Source: Streptomyces cavernae (lineage in GTDB: Bacteria; Actinomycetota; Actinomycetes; Streptomycetales; Streptomycetaceae). Taken from it: DNA of 64,000 nt. The translations under genes were made by a program, and so were the position numbers. The DNA lies in NCBI RefSeq assembly GCF_004023625.1, contig NZ_ML137710.1, forward strand, positions 235,914 through 299,913, given 5' to 3'. A model generated the notes under the pieces. That model saw only the letters and a list, made by a program, of their open reading frames with translations. It was not told the DNA's origin and did not search any database. The first letter of the stretch is position 1, and each line of letters begins with the position of its first letter. This document shows, one piece after another, positions 17,863-26,019 of this stretch.

Positions 17863-19283
17863 CGCCCCGAGGCCGCCGGCTGCCGGACGGGTTCACGATC
17901 CGGATCAGGGCCGACGTCCGACGCCACGGGGACAAGGGAGTGCTGGTCGGTGGTTCCCCGCTGCGAGTCGTCCGGCTCAGCGCCCGCGCCCGGGAACTCT
18001 TCGAGGGCGATCGACTCGAAGTGAAGAACGCGACCGGTCGCGCCGTCGCCGAACGGCTGTTGGACGCGAATCTCGCCGATCCCGACCTCGCCGGACCCGG
18101 ACCGGCGGACATCACGGTGGTCATACCGGTCCGTGACCGACCAGACCAGCTCGACCACGCGCTGGCAGCGGTGCACCCGCTGCCCTGCATCGTCGTCGAC
18201 GACGCCTCTCACGACCCCGCTGCGGTCGCGACCGTCGCCGCTCGGCACGGCGCCCGGCTGGTCACCCTCGTGGAGAACGTCGGTCCCGCCGGCGCGCGCA
18301 ACGCGGGCCTGCGGCACGTGCCCACGCAGTTCGTCGCGTTCGTCGACTCCGATGTCCGCGTCGACGCCGCCACACTGGGCCGCCTCGCCCGGCACTTCGC
18401 CGATCCCGCGGTCGCCCTGGCCGGTCCGCTGGTGCAGAGCCGGGCGCGGTCGTCGCGTCCACGCTGGTTCGAGCGGTACGACGAACAGGCGTCGTCGCTC
18501 GCGCTCGGCACCACACCAGGCTCGGTACACCCGGGAGCCGCGGTCGGCTGGCTGCCGAGCGCCTGCCTCGTCGGCCGGGTCGCGCACCTCGGCGCGGGTT
18601 TCGACCCGGCCATGCGGGTCGGTGAAGACGTCGACCTGGTGTGGCGGCTGGTCGCCCGCGGGCACGTCGTCCGTTACGAACCTCAGGAGACCGCCTACCA
18701 CGACGCCCGGCCGACGATCGGGTCGTGGCTCGGGCGCAAGTTCGTCTACGGCACCGGCAGTGCCGGCCTGGCGGCCCGCCACGGCACCGCCGTCGCGCCG
18801 GCCGTCATCCCACCGGTGGCCGCGGTGGGCGCGGCGGCGGTACTCCTGCACCGTCGGTGGTCCTGGCCCGTCGCCGCGGCCTCCCTCATCTCCAGCCAAG
18901 TGCGCCTGAAGCGCGTCCTTCCGGACATCCCCGGCCGTGGTGGCCTGGCCACCCGGCTCGCTGTCCGCGGCCTCGGCTGGTCGGTGCGGCAGGAGTCGGC
19001 GTTGCTGGTCCGCCACAGCTGGCCGGCGGCCGCCGCGCTCGCGCTGGTGAGCAAGCCGGTGCGGCGTGCCGTGCTGGCCGGCCTCCTGGTCGATGTCGCC
19101 GTGCAGGTTTCCGAACTCCGCCGGCCGATCCCACCGTCCTGGCTGCTCGCCCGTCAGCTCGACAACCTGGCATACGGCGCCGGCCTCTGGGTGGGAGCGC
19201 TGCGCAGCCGCTCACCCCGGTCTCTCCTGCCGCGCTTCACCCGGAAGGACGGGGCTGCTTCCGGCAACGGCGTTTCACCCTGA
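17859..19283 (+). CDS. mftF: Mycofactocin glycosyltransferase MftF
   Basis: A 474-residue family-2 glycosyltransferase that adds beta-1,4-linked glucose units to the mycofactocin core. It starts at GTG overlapping the SDR stop (GTGA). An N-terminal domain of about 75 residues comes first (RRLPDGFTIRIRADVRRHGD). The GT-A fold follows, with ITVVIPVRDRP near 85, FVDSDVRVD (DxD) and GEDVDLVWRLVARG. The C-terminal third is hydrophobic and Ala-rich, perhaps membrane-associated. It is the last gene of the operon. Confidence 0.95.
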   Translation: MTPRGRRLPDGFTIRIRADVRRHGDKGVLVGGSPLRVVRLSARARELFEGDRLEVKNATGRAVAERLLDANLADPDLAGPGPADITVVIPVRDRPDQLDHALAAVHPLPCIVVDDASHDPAAVATVAARHGARLVTLVENVGPAGARNAGLRHVPTQFVAFVDSDVRVDAATLGRLARHFADPAVALAGPLVQSRARSSRPRWFERYDEQASSLALGTTPGSVHPGAAVGWLPSACLVGRVAHLGAGFDPAMRVGEDVDLVWRLVARGHVVRYEPQETAYHDARPTIGSWLGRKFVYGTGSAGLAARHGTAVAPAVIPPVAAVGAAAVLLHRRWSWPVAAASLISSQVRLKRVLPDIPGRGGLATRLAVRGLGWSVRQESALLVRHSWPAAAALALVSKPVRRAVLAGLLVDVAVQVSELRRPIPPSWLLARQLDNLAYGAGLWVGALRSRSPRSLLPRFTRKDGAASGNGVSP

Positions 19284-19470
19284 TGGTTACCTCGCCACTC
19301 TTGGTTCCGTTGCCACGGCAATGCCCGCAGCGAGTGGGCCATCGACGTCCGGTCGCGGTTGTGGTGACCCTCCGTGGCCAGGCACGGAAAGTGATCCAGA
19401 ACCTGAAAATTGACACTCAGCCAGTTCATGGATGTCGACCCCTCCGGTCCTCTGGTCATCCTGCGCGGCT
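19284..19470. other. Gap between mftF and the TetR gene
   Basis: About 190 bp between convergent genes. It is the natural end of the mft transcript, but no strong perfect hairpin was found. Confidence 0.4.
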
Positions 19471-20064
19471 CTACTGTGGCGCGCAGCCGCGCAGGACGGA
19501 CGCGATCAGGTCGTCCAAGCCGTGCTCTGCCGCCTCCGGCGGCAGGACGCCGCTCACCGCCAGGGCGGCGTAGCCGTGCAGCGCCGCGAAGACCGGCAAG
19601 GCAATCCGTTCGAGCGGCCCCACTCGAACTTCACCCCGGCGCTGCCCGTCGCCGATCAGCTCCAGGAGTTGATCGGACCACTGGTGGGCTGTCGCCCCCA
19701 GCGCCTCCGACGCCTGCGGACTGTGCTTGACCGAGAACATCAGGTCGAGCAGTGCGGCGTTGGCCACGGCGAAGCCCACGTAGGCGCGGGCCGCGGCATC
19801 CAGCCGGTCGGCGAACGCCTCACCAACGCCTTCCTGCGAGGCGGCGATGGCCTCGGCGAGCCGCTCCAACCCGGTCAGCGCCAGGGCGTCCAGCAGCGCC
19901 TGCTTGGACTTGAAGTGGCGACTCGGCGCGGCGGGGCTCACTCCGATCTCGCGGGCCAGTTCGCGCAGGGACAGCGCGGACACTCCCCTCTCGCGCAGTG
20001 TCTTCTCGGCTCGCGCGAGCAGCGCGGCGGGGAGGTCTCCGTGGTGGTAGGGGCGGTTCGTCAT
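19471..20064 (-). CDS. TetR-family regulator
   Basis: A 197-residue repressor with an HTH in its first 55 residues (TLRERGVSALSLRELAREIG, then VSPAAPSRHFKSKQALLDAL). The ligand domain resembles the WHG-type TetR C-terminal domain (HGYAALAVSGVLP). It is divergent from the SDR at 20144 and overlaps its control region, so it most likely represses that SDR and itself. It is not placed where MftR usually sits (upstream of mftA) and is not called MftR here. Confidence 0.92.
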   Translation of the reverse strand: MTNRPYHHGDLPAALLARAEKTLRERGVSALSLRELAREIGVSPAAPSRHFKSKQALLDALALTGLERLAEAIAASQEGVGEAFADRLDAAARAYVGFAVANAALLDLMFSVKHSPQASEALGATAHQWSDQLLELIGDGQRRGEVRVGPLERIALPVFAALHGYAALAVSGVLPPEAAEHGLDDLIASVLRGCAPQ

Positions 20065-20143
20065 GCCCTCAGCCTAGCTCGGTGTAGGTGACGCACACAT
20101 TGTTAATGTTGCCTACATTGTGATCGGTGTATACATTGAGGTC
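20065..20143. promoter_or_regulatory. Divergent TetR operator/promoter region
   Basis: Two nested dyads lie in the 79-bp gap: TGTAGG (20083-20088) with CCTACA (20112-20117), and AATGT (20105-20109) with ACATT (20115-20119). A TGTATACA palindrome lies near the SDR start. AT-rich spacing suits overlapping divergent promoters. Confidence 0.55.
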
Positions 20144-21067
20144 ATGGCAAAGAACACGCACACCCAGCCCTGGAACACCACCGACATCCCCGACCAGACC
20201 GGCCGCACCGCCGTCGTCACCGGCGCCAACAGCGGCCTCGGACTCGCCACCGCCACGGCACTGGCCGCCGCGGGCGCCCACGTCGTCCTCGCCGTACGGG
20301 ACACCGAGCGCGGCGAAGCCGCGGCCGCGACGGTGAAAGGCAGCGTGGAGGTCCGCGGGCTCGACCTGGCCGACCTCGCCTCCGTGCGCGAGTTCGCCGA
20401 TGCCTGGCACGGCGACCTGGACCTGCTCATCAACAACGCCGGCATCATGAACGTCCCCGAGGGCCGCACCAAGGACGGCTTCGAGACCCAGTTCGGCACC
20501 AATCACCTGGGCCACTTCGCGCTGACCAACCTGCTGCTTCCGCACATCACCGACCGCGTGGTGTCCCTGTCGTCAGGAGCGCACAAGGCCCCGGGCAGTC
20601 CCCGCATCCACTTCGACAACCTCGACCTGACCGGCCAGTACAACCCGCTGACCGCCTACAGCCAGTCCAAGCTCGCCAACCTGCTCTTCACCCTGGAACT
20701 CCAGCGCCGACTCGGCGCCGCAGGCTCACCCGTCCGCGCCCTCGCCGCGCACCCCGGCCTGGCCGCCACCAACCTGCAGAGCCACGACGCCAGCCTCCTG
20801 CGAACCCTCTTCTACCGTCTCGTCAACAAGCTGATCGCCCAGGACGGCGAGGCCGGCGCACTCCCTACCCTGTACGCGGCCGTCCAGGACCTTCCCGGCG
20901 CGAGTTACGTCGGCCCCGACGGCATGTTCGAGATGCGCGGCGCCCCCTGCCTGGTAGGCCGTTCCGCAGCGGCCGGCGACCCGGCCACCGCCCGACGCCT
21001 GTGGACCACCTCCGAAGAGCTGACCGGCGTCACCTTCCCGGAGCCGACTGCGGCAGTTCAAAACTGA
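20144..21067 (+). CDS. SDR oxidoreductase (retinol-dehydrogenase-like)
   Basis: A 307-residue extended SDR. It has TGANSGLG, NNAGIMNVPE, a catalytic Ser in VSLSSGAHK and YSQSK. The FGTNHLGHFALTNLLLPH stretch is typical of WW-oxidoreductase/retinol-dehydrogenase-like bacterial SDRs. I chose the ATG at 20144, which has GAGG 4 nt upstream; an ATG at 20120 lies inside the presumed operator. Probably controlled by the divergent TetR repressor. The substrate is unknown. Confidence 0.92.
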   Translation: MAKNTHTQPWNTTDIPDQTGRTAVVTGANSGLGLATATALAAAGAHVVLAVRDTERGEAAAATVKGSVEVRGLDLADLASVREFADAWHGDLDLLINNAGIMNVPEGRTKDGFETQFGTNHLGHFALTNLLLPHITDRVVSLSSGAHKAPGSPRIHFDNLDLTGQYNPLTAYSQSKLANLLFTLELQRRLGAAGSPVRALAAHPGLAATNLQSHDASLLRTLFYRLVNKLIAQDGEAGALPTLYAAVQDLPGASYVGPDGMFEMRGAPCLVGRSAAAGDPATARRLWTTSEELTGVTFPEPTAAVQN

Positions 21068-21278
21068 AGCCGTGGCCGCCCCGTCGAGTCGGCGATCCTG
21101 CGGCGGGACCGGTGACCGCACTCGGTCGCACGGAGGCCCGGCCAACCGGTGCAGTTGGCCTATGGCCGGGCCGTACGCCCACCGCAACCTCCGGGAGTTC
21201 GGTGGAATTCGCGAGGTTGCTCTCGAACTCGCTGATCACGTGGCTTCCGGATGGGGATCGCCTGCTCAATGCAAGAGG

Positions 21279-21664
21279 GTGCTGAAGGTGGAGGACTGGG
21301 CGGAGACACGTCGGCTGCATCGAGCAGAGGGCGTGCCCAGCAAGGACATCTCACGGCGGCTGGGGGCGGCCCGGACCTGGTGCGGGCCGCGTTGAACTCG
21401 GAGCGACCGCCGAAGTACGAGCGGGCCCCGCGCGGACGGGTGGCGGACGCCTTCGAGCCGCAGATCCGAGTCCTGTTGAGCGAGTGGCCGAAGATGCCGG
21501 CGCCGGTGATCGCCGAGCGGATCAAGTGGCCGTACTCGATATCGCCGCTGGTGAAGAAGCCGGCCGAGATCCGGCCGGAGTACGTCGGCATCGCCCCGGT
21601 CGACCGGGTCACCTACGAACCCGGCCAGATCACCCAGTGCGAGCTGTGGCCGTACGTGAGGCCG
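21279..21664 (+). pseudogene. IS21-family transposase (istA) remnant
   Basis: The stretch begins with LKVEDWAETRRLHRAEGVPS in one frame and continues after a frameshift near 21370 with ERPPKYERAPRGRVADAFEP and VDRVTYEPGQITQCELW. These are the HTH and the start of the catalytic domain of IS21 IstA. Homology stops after the CELW segment, so most of the catalytic domain and the istB helper are missing. It lies on the right side of the mycofactocin/P450 island and mirrors the Tn3 remnant on the left. Confidence 0.8.
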
Positions 21665-21861
21665 TCGAAGCAAGTGGCACGAAGTGGAGCAACCTTGCGC
21701 AACATGGTGTCGAGGGCTTGAAGGCCGTGGGTTACTCCACCGAGCGCACAGGCATGCTGAAGCTGCGCGAACGCATCAGTCGCAGCAACGACAACTGAAA
21801 TGTCGAATGCCCGACGCTCAGCTCCCGCCTTGGACATGGCAAACAGCGGAGAAGCGCAAGC
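21665..21861. other. Unassigned stretch after the istA remnant
   Basis: A short open stretch ending at 21798 reads GLKAVGYSTERTGMLKLRER. It looks protein-like but was not recognised, and is probably the tail of another broken gene. Confidence 0.3.
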
Positions 21862-22260
21862 TCAGACGTGTTCGCGCTCGGTCCATGCTGTGAGGCCGGG
21901 CCAGAGGCTGGTTCCCATTGCCACCTCCAAGCGGGCGAGAGTCCCCAAGTCGGGCAGGACCATCCCGCGTAGCAGCCGGCTGATGGTTGCGTGCGAGACC
22001 CCCGCTTTGTCGCCCAGCGCCCTCAGTCCGATCTCGGACGTCTCCATCGCCTCTGCCAGGTTCCGTGCGAAGGCCTGGCCGTAGTGCGCGCTGACAGGAG
22101 CGTCCTCGACGAGCCGGGCATACGGCCAATTGCCGGACGCGACATACGTCGCCGGCAGTTGGTCGTTGTTGCTCCGGGGCATGCCGAGATGATCCCACGT
22201 CCCCATGGGTCCCGTCCCTCCGTGCCGTACGAGTCGGTACACGCCTCCATGCTGGTGCAA
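21862..22260 (-). CDS. XRE-family helix-turn-helix protein
   Basis: At most 132 residues; the true start may be a later Met (MGTWDHLG or MPRSNNDQ), giving about 105-115 residues. The C-terminal half holds a lambda-repressor-type HTH (GLRALGDKAGVSHATISRLL, then RGMVLPDLGTLARLE). There is no effector domain, so it is probably a small DNA-binding regulator. Its neighbours on the same strand are two unknown proteins. Confidence 0.75.
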   Translation of the reverse strand: MHQHGGVYRLVRHGGTGPMGTWDHLGMPRSNNDQLPATYVASGNWPYARLVEDAPVSAHYGQAFARNLAEAMETSEIGLRALGDKAGVSHATISRLLRGMVLPDLGTLARLEVAMGTSLWPGLTAWTEREHV

Positions 22261-22348
22261 GTACGCACCACCTTAGGTGATGGGGTGCCCACCTGTGGCG
22301 CGCTATCGGACTGCAGGTACGTCGTGTCGACCTCAGGGGCGGATGACC

Positions 22349-22813
22349 TCAAGGAGACAGGCCAGAACCTTCCGAACCCGCTTGCGGGTCATGCAGATCG
22401 GCCAGGATCCGCTTGACATCCGCGACCAGAGTCGTGGGCATGGAAACCCGGCCGGCGCGGACGGACAGCGCGCTCATGGCACCCGCTGGATCGGTCTCCA
22501 CCAGGTATCCGACCTCCGACAGAATGCCGAACAAGGCCGCGTGCAGGTGGCGTCGAGCAGCTTCGTGCGCGCGGTCCGCGGCGGCCATGGGCAAGCCCCG
22601 CAGCTGCTCATCGGCGGCGGTGCGGCGCAGACTACGAGAAACGAACCATTCCACGCTGACCGATTCGCCGAGATCGGTCACTACGACACCGTGTGCGCGA
22701 TAGCGGTCGTTGTTGTCGGCTTCGGGTATTCCGATGGCTGCCAGAAACGTCCTGATTTCCGGTCCCAATGGACCGCGATGTGGAGGGCGTCGTCGGTGCT
22801 GACCACTAGTCAC
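22349..22813 (-). CDS. Hypothetical protein
   Basis: A 154-residue soluble protein. The GTG start at 22813 is preceded by AAGGAGAAG at good spacing, and protein-like content starts there. It has an Arg-rich N-terminus, a GVVVTDLGESVSVEWFVSRS beta-like stretch and a helical EAARRHLHAALFGIL part. No family was recognised. It may work with the adjacent XRE protein, since the three small minus-strand genes are spaced by about 90 nt. Confidence 0.6.
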   Translation of the reverse strand: MTSGQHRRRPPHRGPLGPEIRTFLAAIGIPEADNNDRYRAHGVVVTDLGESVSVEWFVSRSLRRTAADEQLRGLPMAAADRAHEAARRHLHAALFGILSEVGYLVETDPAGAMSALSVRAGRVSMPTTLVADVKRILADLHDPQAGSEGSGLSP

Positions 22814-22910
22814 GGGATGCTTCTCCTTGGCGAAAAGGGTCGTCAAACGTGGAAAAGGGCGGCGGATTCCACTCAGGTGGCGGCTGATGTCTACCGGCGG
22901 CTAGGCGTGG

Positions 22911-23375
22911 TCACTCGACGAGAGTGATGACGCCATCAGGGATCCAGCCCTCGAGGTACCCGCGCAGCAGGGGGTCGAGTTCGCGTGGGCACACATCCAA
23001 TTCTCCGTCCTCGACATCGGTGAGCCTGTGCCAGGCGTAGTCGGCATCCGGAAAGGAATGGGTGCGGACGCGAAGACTGATCGGACGCATCTTGCGGTGA
23101 CGGACGACGAAGATGCGCATCGAGTCGGCCCGGCCGGCTTGCTCCGCCACGGGATTGAACCTGCCGATCACTGGAGTGGCGGCAAGGAACCAATGAGAGA
23201 AGAGCGTGTCCAGAACTCGAATGAGCGAGTGCCTGGTCGGCCAGACACGAATCACTCTTGCGCTGACCGGCCGCCAAGTGGAATCGCCGTGAATCCGGCA
23301 TAGCAGCACGCGCTCTCGGTGGTCGATCACGGCCAGCACGGTAGAGGCGGATTTCCTCGGCTGAAGGACTCTCAT
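22911..23375 (-). CDS. Hypothetical protein, possibly Nudix-like
   Basis: A 154-residue protein. Its opening (VLAVIDHRERVLLCRI) and central VVRHRKMRPISLRV / DADYAWHRLTDV parts resemble the strand order of Nudix folds, but the GX5EX7REUXEEXGU Nudix box is absent, so hydrolase activity is doubtful. It is acidic at the C-terminus. Last of the three small minus-strand genes. Confidence 0.5.
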   Translation of the reverse strand: MRVLQPRKSASTVLAVIDHRERVLLCRIHGDSTWRPVSARVIRVWPTRHSLIRVLDTLFSHWFLAATPVIGRFNPVAEQAGRADSMRIFVVRHRKMRPISLRVRTHSFPDADYAWHRLTDVEDGELDVCPRELDPLLRGYLEGWIPDGVITLVE

Positions 23376-24299
23376 GCGTTGAGAGTGCCTCGGTGTTGAC
23401 GGTCATGCCTGCGCTGAGTTGCAAGGGAATGAAGCCGATAGAGATGAGTCGATTCGCTGAACTGAGGTGGCTGCCGTACATCCACGATGCATCGCCTTCG
23501 CGATGAATGACAGTGGCCGGCTTGAGAGGGCAGGCTCTCTTCCGACGGGGCATGCGGTTGAAGGAAGAGGAGGGCCCCCACCGTACCTGCGTCAAGCCAC
23601 TGACGATGCAACAGGGCTTGGCCTGCACAAACGTGTTGGGCGTTCCCAGATCACCGTAGGAGCGTTTTGGCCGCCGCCAGCGTCCACGCTCTGACCTGCG
23701 GCGGACGACTTTCGCACAAGCCCCACGAAGGCGGGGATCTGTCGGAAAACGTGTCTGAGCCCGCTGCGAATGGGTGGGCTTCAGGTCTGTTGCCGACAGG
23801 GTTGTGGTGGGCACCCCTGTGCGGGCTGAGCCACCGCCGACAGTGTAGCGGGTCGGGTGAGATCGGCGTCGGTGTTTGATCACTGGCTCCTGGTCGGGCT
23901 GGCTGGGGTGCCTGGGTGTGTGCTCAGCAGGCAGGTCCGGGCGGGGGTGGTGTCAGGTGACGAGGGCTGCCCACGGGATTTGCCACGGCCGGGCACCGCC
24001 CGGAGGCCAGTCGCACCAAGTCCTGAAGGATCTTGAGGGCGCCGGTCGGGGACGCCGTGGGGTGCTCCCGGGGGCGGCAGGCCGGTCAAGGTACCGAGCG
24101 GACAGCGCGCCAGAACGCTCAGAGGACCTGACGACCTGCCCTCGGCCCACCCGCGGATGCGGCCGCCGGTGCGGCAGCCGGAGCCCGGTGCCTGCGCCGG
24201 GTCCCTGGCCCTGGTCAGGGAACATCTGCAGGCAGGCCGTATCGGCCGGGCCGCAAGTCGGGCCGTCTGCTCACCGCGCGGCTCGACGAGCGACTGCCG
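23376..24299. other. Gene-free stretch
   Basis: About 0.9 kb with no recognisable protein on either strand. Frames are short and composition is irregular, lower in GC near 23400-23500. It joins directly onto the MMPL remnant and looks like decayed sequence. Confidence 0.45.
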
Positions 24300-24455
24300 A
24301 CAGCCTCGGGGTCTCCCACCCCGACGCCCTGGCTGACCACCAGAAGGGCGTAGTCGATGCCCAGTCCCAGGCCCAGGGCGGTGGGGAGGTTGGTCGCGGT
24401 GTCGCGACATCGGTGACGCTGCCGAGCAGGAAAGAGCTCGTCAGCATGAGCCTGC
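24300..24455 (-). pseudogene. MMPL-family transporter fragment
   Basis: Minus-strand frames contain LTSSFLLGSVTDVA followed, after a frame change, by ATNLPTALGLGLGIDYALLV and VSQGV. These match the conserved transmembrane segment of MMPL transporters; the intact copy at 26 kb has GLAVGIDYALFITSR. Only this membrane segment survives, and it is frame-broken. Confidence 0.65.
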
Positions 24456-24480
24456 GCATGTGCGGTGGGCCGGTGGCCAG

Positions 24481-24669
24481 GCCCAACCAGGGCAGCGGAG
24501 CCCCAACCAGGGCGGCGGAGCCCCAACCAGGGTGGCGGAAGCCCAACCAGGGCGGCGGAGGCCCAACCAGGGCGGCGGAGGCCCAACCAGGGTGGCGGAA
24601 GCCCAACCAGGGCGATGGAGCCCCAACCAGGGCGGCGGAAGCCCAACCAGGGCGGCGGAGGCCCAACAA
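24481..24669 (+). repeat. 20-bp tandem repeat array, nine copies plus a partial
   Basis: Nine contiguous 20-bp units with consensus GCCCAACCAGGGCGGCGGAG, starting at 24481, followed by a decaying tenth. Variation is confined to a few positions (GGCGG, GGTGG, GGCAG, GGCGA). The period is not a multiple of three and there are no spacers. It sits between the MMPL fragment and the XRE regulator gene. Confidence 0.95.
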
Positions 24670-24734
24670 GGGTCGTCTCATCCAGGGTGCGCCACACCCA
24701 GGTAACCGAACGCGTGCGCGCCTATCGTTGCGGC

Positions 24735-25622
24735 ATGCAAAGTGCCAACCCGCACAGTGGCAACCCGCTTGGTGAGTTCCTCCGTGCCCGGCGAGAGATG
24801 ACCAGCCCGGCCCAGGCCGGGGTGCCCTGGTCGGGTCGGCGCAGGACGCCGGGCCTGCGCCGGGAGGAGGTCGCCCAGTCCTCCGGAGTCAGCACCGACT
24901 ACTACGCACGGCTGGAACAAGGACGAGAGAAGCACCCTTCCGCACAGGTGGTGCACGCCCTGGCCCGCGCCCTCGGACTGAATCCCGAGGAGACGGCGCA
25001 CCTGCACCAGTTGGCACACACGGCTCGTGGCCGCGTCCGGCGAGGTGGCGGTGTGCTCGTCGCACCGAGTCTGCTGCGCTTGATGGACGGCTGGCTGGAC
25101 ACACCCGGGCTGATCCTCGACCGCCGGCTGGATGTGCTGGCCGGCAACCGCCTCGGACGCGCCCTCTTCGCCGGAATGCTGGAACAGGGCGAGACCAACC
25201 TGGTCCGGTTCACCTTCCTGGACCCGGCCGCCCGGGAGTTCTACCCCGACTGGGAACGGGTCGCCAGGTCCGGGCTCGCGGCCCTGCGGGCCGGCAGCGG
25301 CGACCTGGTGAACGATCCGAAGCTCACCGAACTGGTCGGCGAACTCTCCCTGAAGAGCCCGGAGTTCCGCAAGCTGTGGGCTCGGCACGATGTACGGGGC
25401 AAGGCTCATGAGGCCAAGTCCTTCAACCACCACCAGGTCGGCGAGCTGACCCTGACCTATGACTCTTTCACCGTCGACAGCGCGACGGACCAGCAGCTCA
25501 TCGTGTACCAGGCGGAGCCCGGCAGCGCTTCCCAGCAGGCCCTCGCACTGCTCGGCACGGTGGCCGCCGACCTGCCCGCCCTGCCGCCCGTGTCAGTCAG
25601 TGACTGCGTTCGGGAGCGTTGA
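24735..25622 (+). CDS. MmyB-like XRE-family transcriptional regulator
   Basis: A 295-residue regulator. The N-terminal HTH (LGEFLRARREMTSP, GLRREEVAQSSGVSTDYYAR, then LEQGRE) is followed by a PAS-like ligand domain typical of MmyB/MLTR regulators (LMDGWLDTPGLILDRRLDVL and a late FNHHQVGELTLTYDSFTV). In Streptomyces such proteins often control an adjacent oxidoreductase or transporter. The nearest downstream target is the MMPL gene about 400 nt away. No strong Shine-Dalgarno is visible; the first ATG of the conserved part is used. Confidence 0.92.
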   Translation: MQSANPHSGNPLGEFLRARREMTSPAQAGVPWSGRRRTPGLRREEVAQSSGVSTDYYARLEQGREKHPSAQVVHALARALGLNPEETAHLHQLAHTARGRVRRGGGVLVAPSLLRLMDGWLDTPGLILDRRLDVLAGNRLGRALFAGMLEQGETNLVRFTFLDPAAREFYPDWERVARSGLAALRAGSGDLVNDPKLTELVGELSLKSPEFRKLWARHDVRGKAHEAKSFNHHQVGELTLTYDSFTVDSATDQQLIVYQAEPGSASQQALALLGTVAADLPALPPVSVSDCVRER

Positions 25623-25830
25623 GGGCGCTGGACGCACGCCGCCGCACTCACGCCGCCGCACTCACGCGCTGCACTCACCGCCGCCGCGCCTTGAAGCGCG
25701 CCGCGTCGTTCGTGGCCCCGTACCGCCGTACGTCGTCCAGGAACTCCGGGGCGCAGAACCGGCGGCGCAGCGCCACTCGAGTGCGTGACAGTCCGGCCGC
25801 AGCCCAGGTCATTGAACTCCACGTCAGGCA
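25623..25830 (-). pseudogene. C-terminal fragment of an unknown protein
   Basis: A minus-strand frame reads LSRTRVALRRRFCAPEFLDD followed by VRRYGATNDAARFKARRR and a stop near 25675. It looks like a genuine C-terminus, but its upstream part runs into the inverted-repeat copy and no start is evident. The family is not recognised. Confidence 0.3.
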
Positions 25831-26019
25831 AACCCCGCCCCGGCCCAAGTCGGCCTGTAGTGCGTAGGCACCAGGACAAGTGAGTGGCTGGTCCGGGTGC
25901 ACCAGAGGAAGACGGCAGCGGGGGACGATGCCCGGCGGGGCGCCGGAAGGAAGTGTTGGAGGCGCGTGAAATCTCGCGCGTTCCCCTTGCCTGACGGTGT
26001 CTGGAGTGATCAACAGGTG
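25831..26019. repeat. 189-bp inverted repeat, left copy (leader of MMPL gene)
   Basis: The reverse complement of this segment matches 33890-34078 at 180 of 189 positions without gaps. The inner end coincides with the GTG start codon of the MMPL gene, so the repeat equals that gene's upstream leader. It contains GGAGTGATCAA ahead of the start and a GCGCG...CGCGC dyad around 25962-25979 that could be an operator. Confidence 0.95.

Noticed and set aside
19471..20064. MftR, the mycofactocin regulator
   Set aside because: It is downstream and divergent from an unrelated SDR with its own operator-like dyads, not upstream of mftA.
22911..23375. Functional Nudix hydrolase
   Set aside because: The Nudix box residues are not present, so only a vague fold resemblance is noted.
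24481..24669. CRISPR-like array
   Set aside because: The 20-bp units are directly adjacent with no spacers and no cas genes are near; it is a plain tandem repeat.
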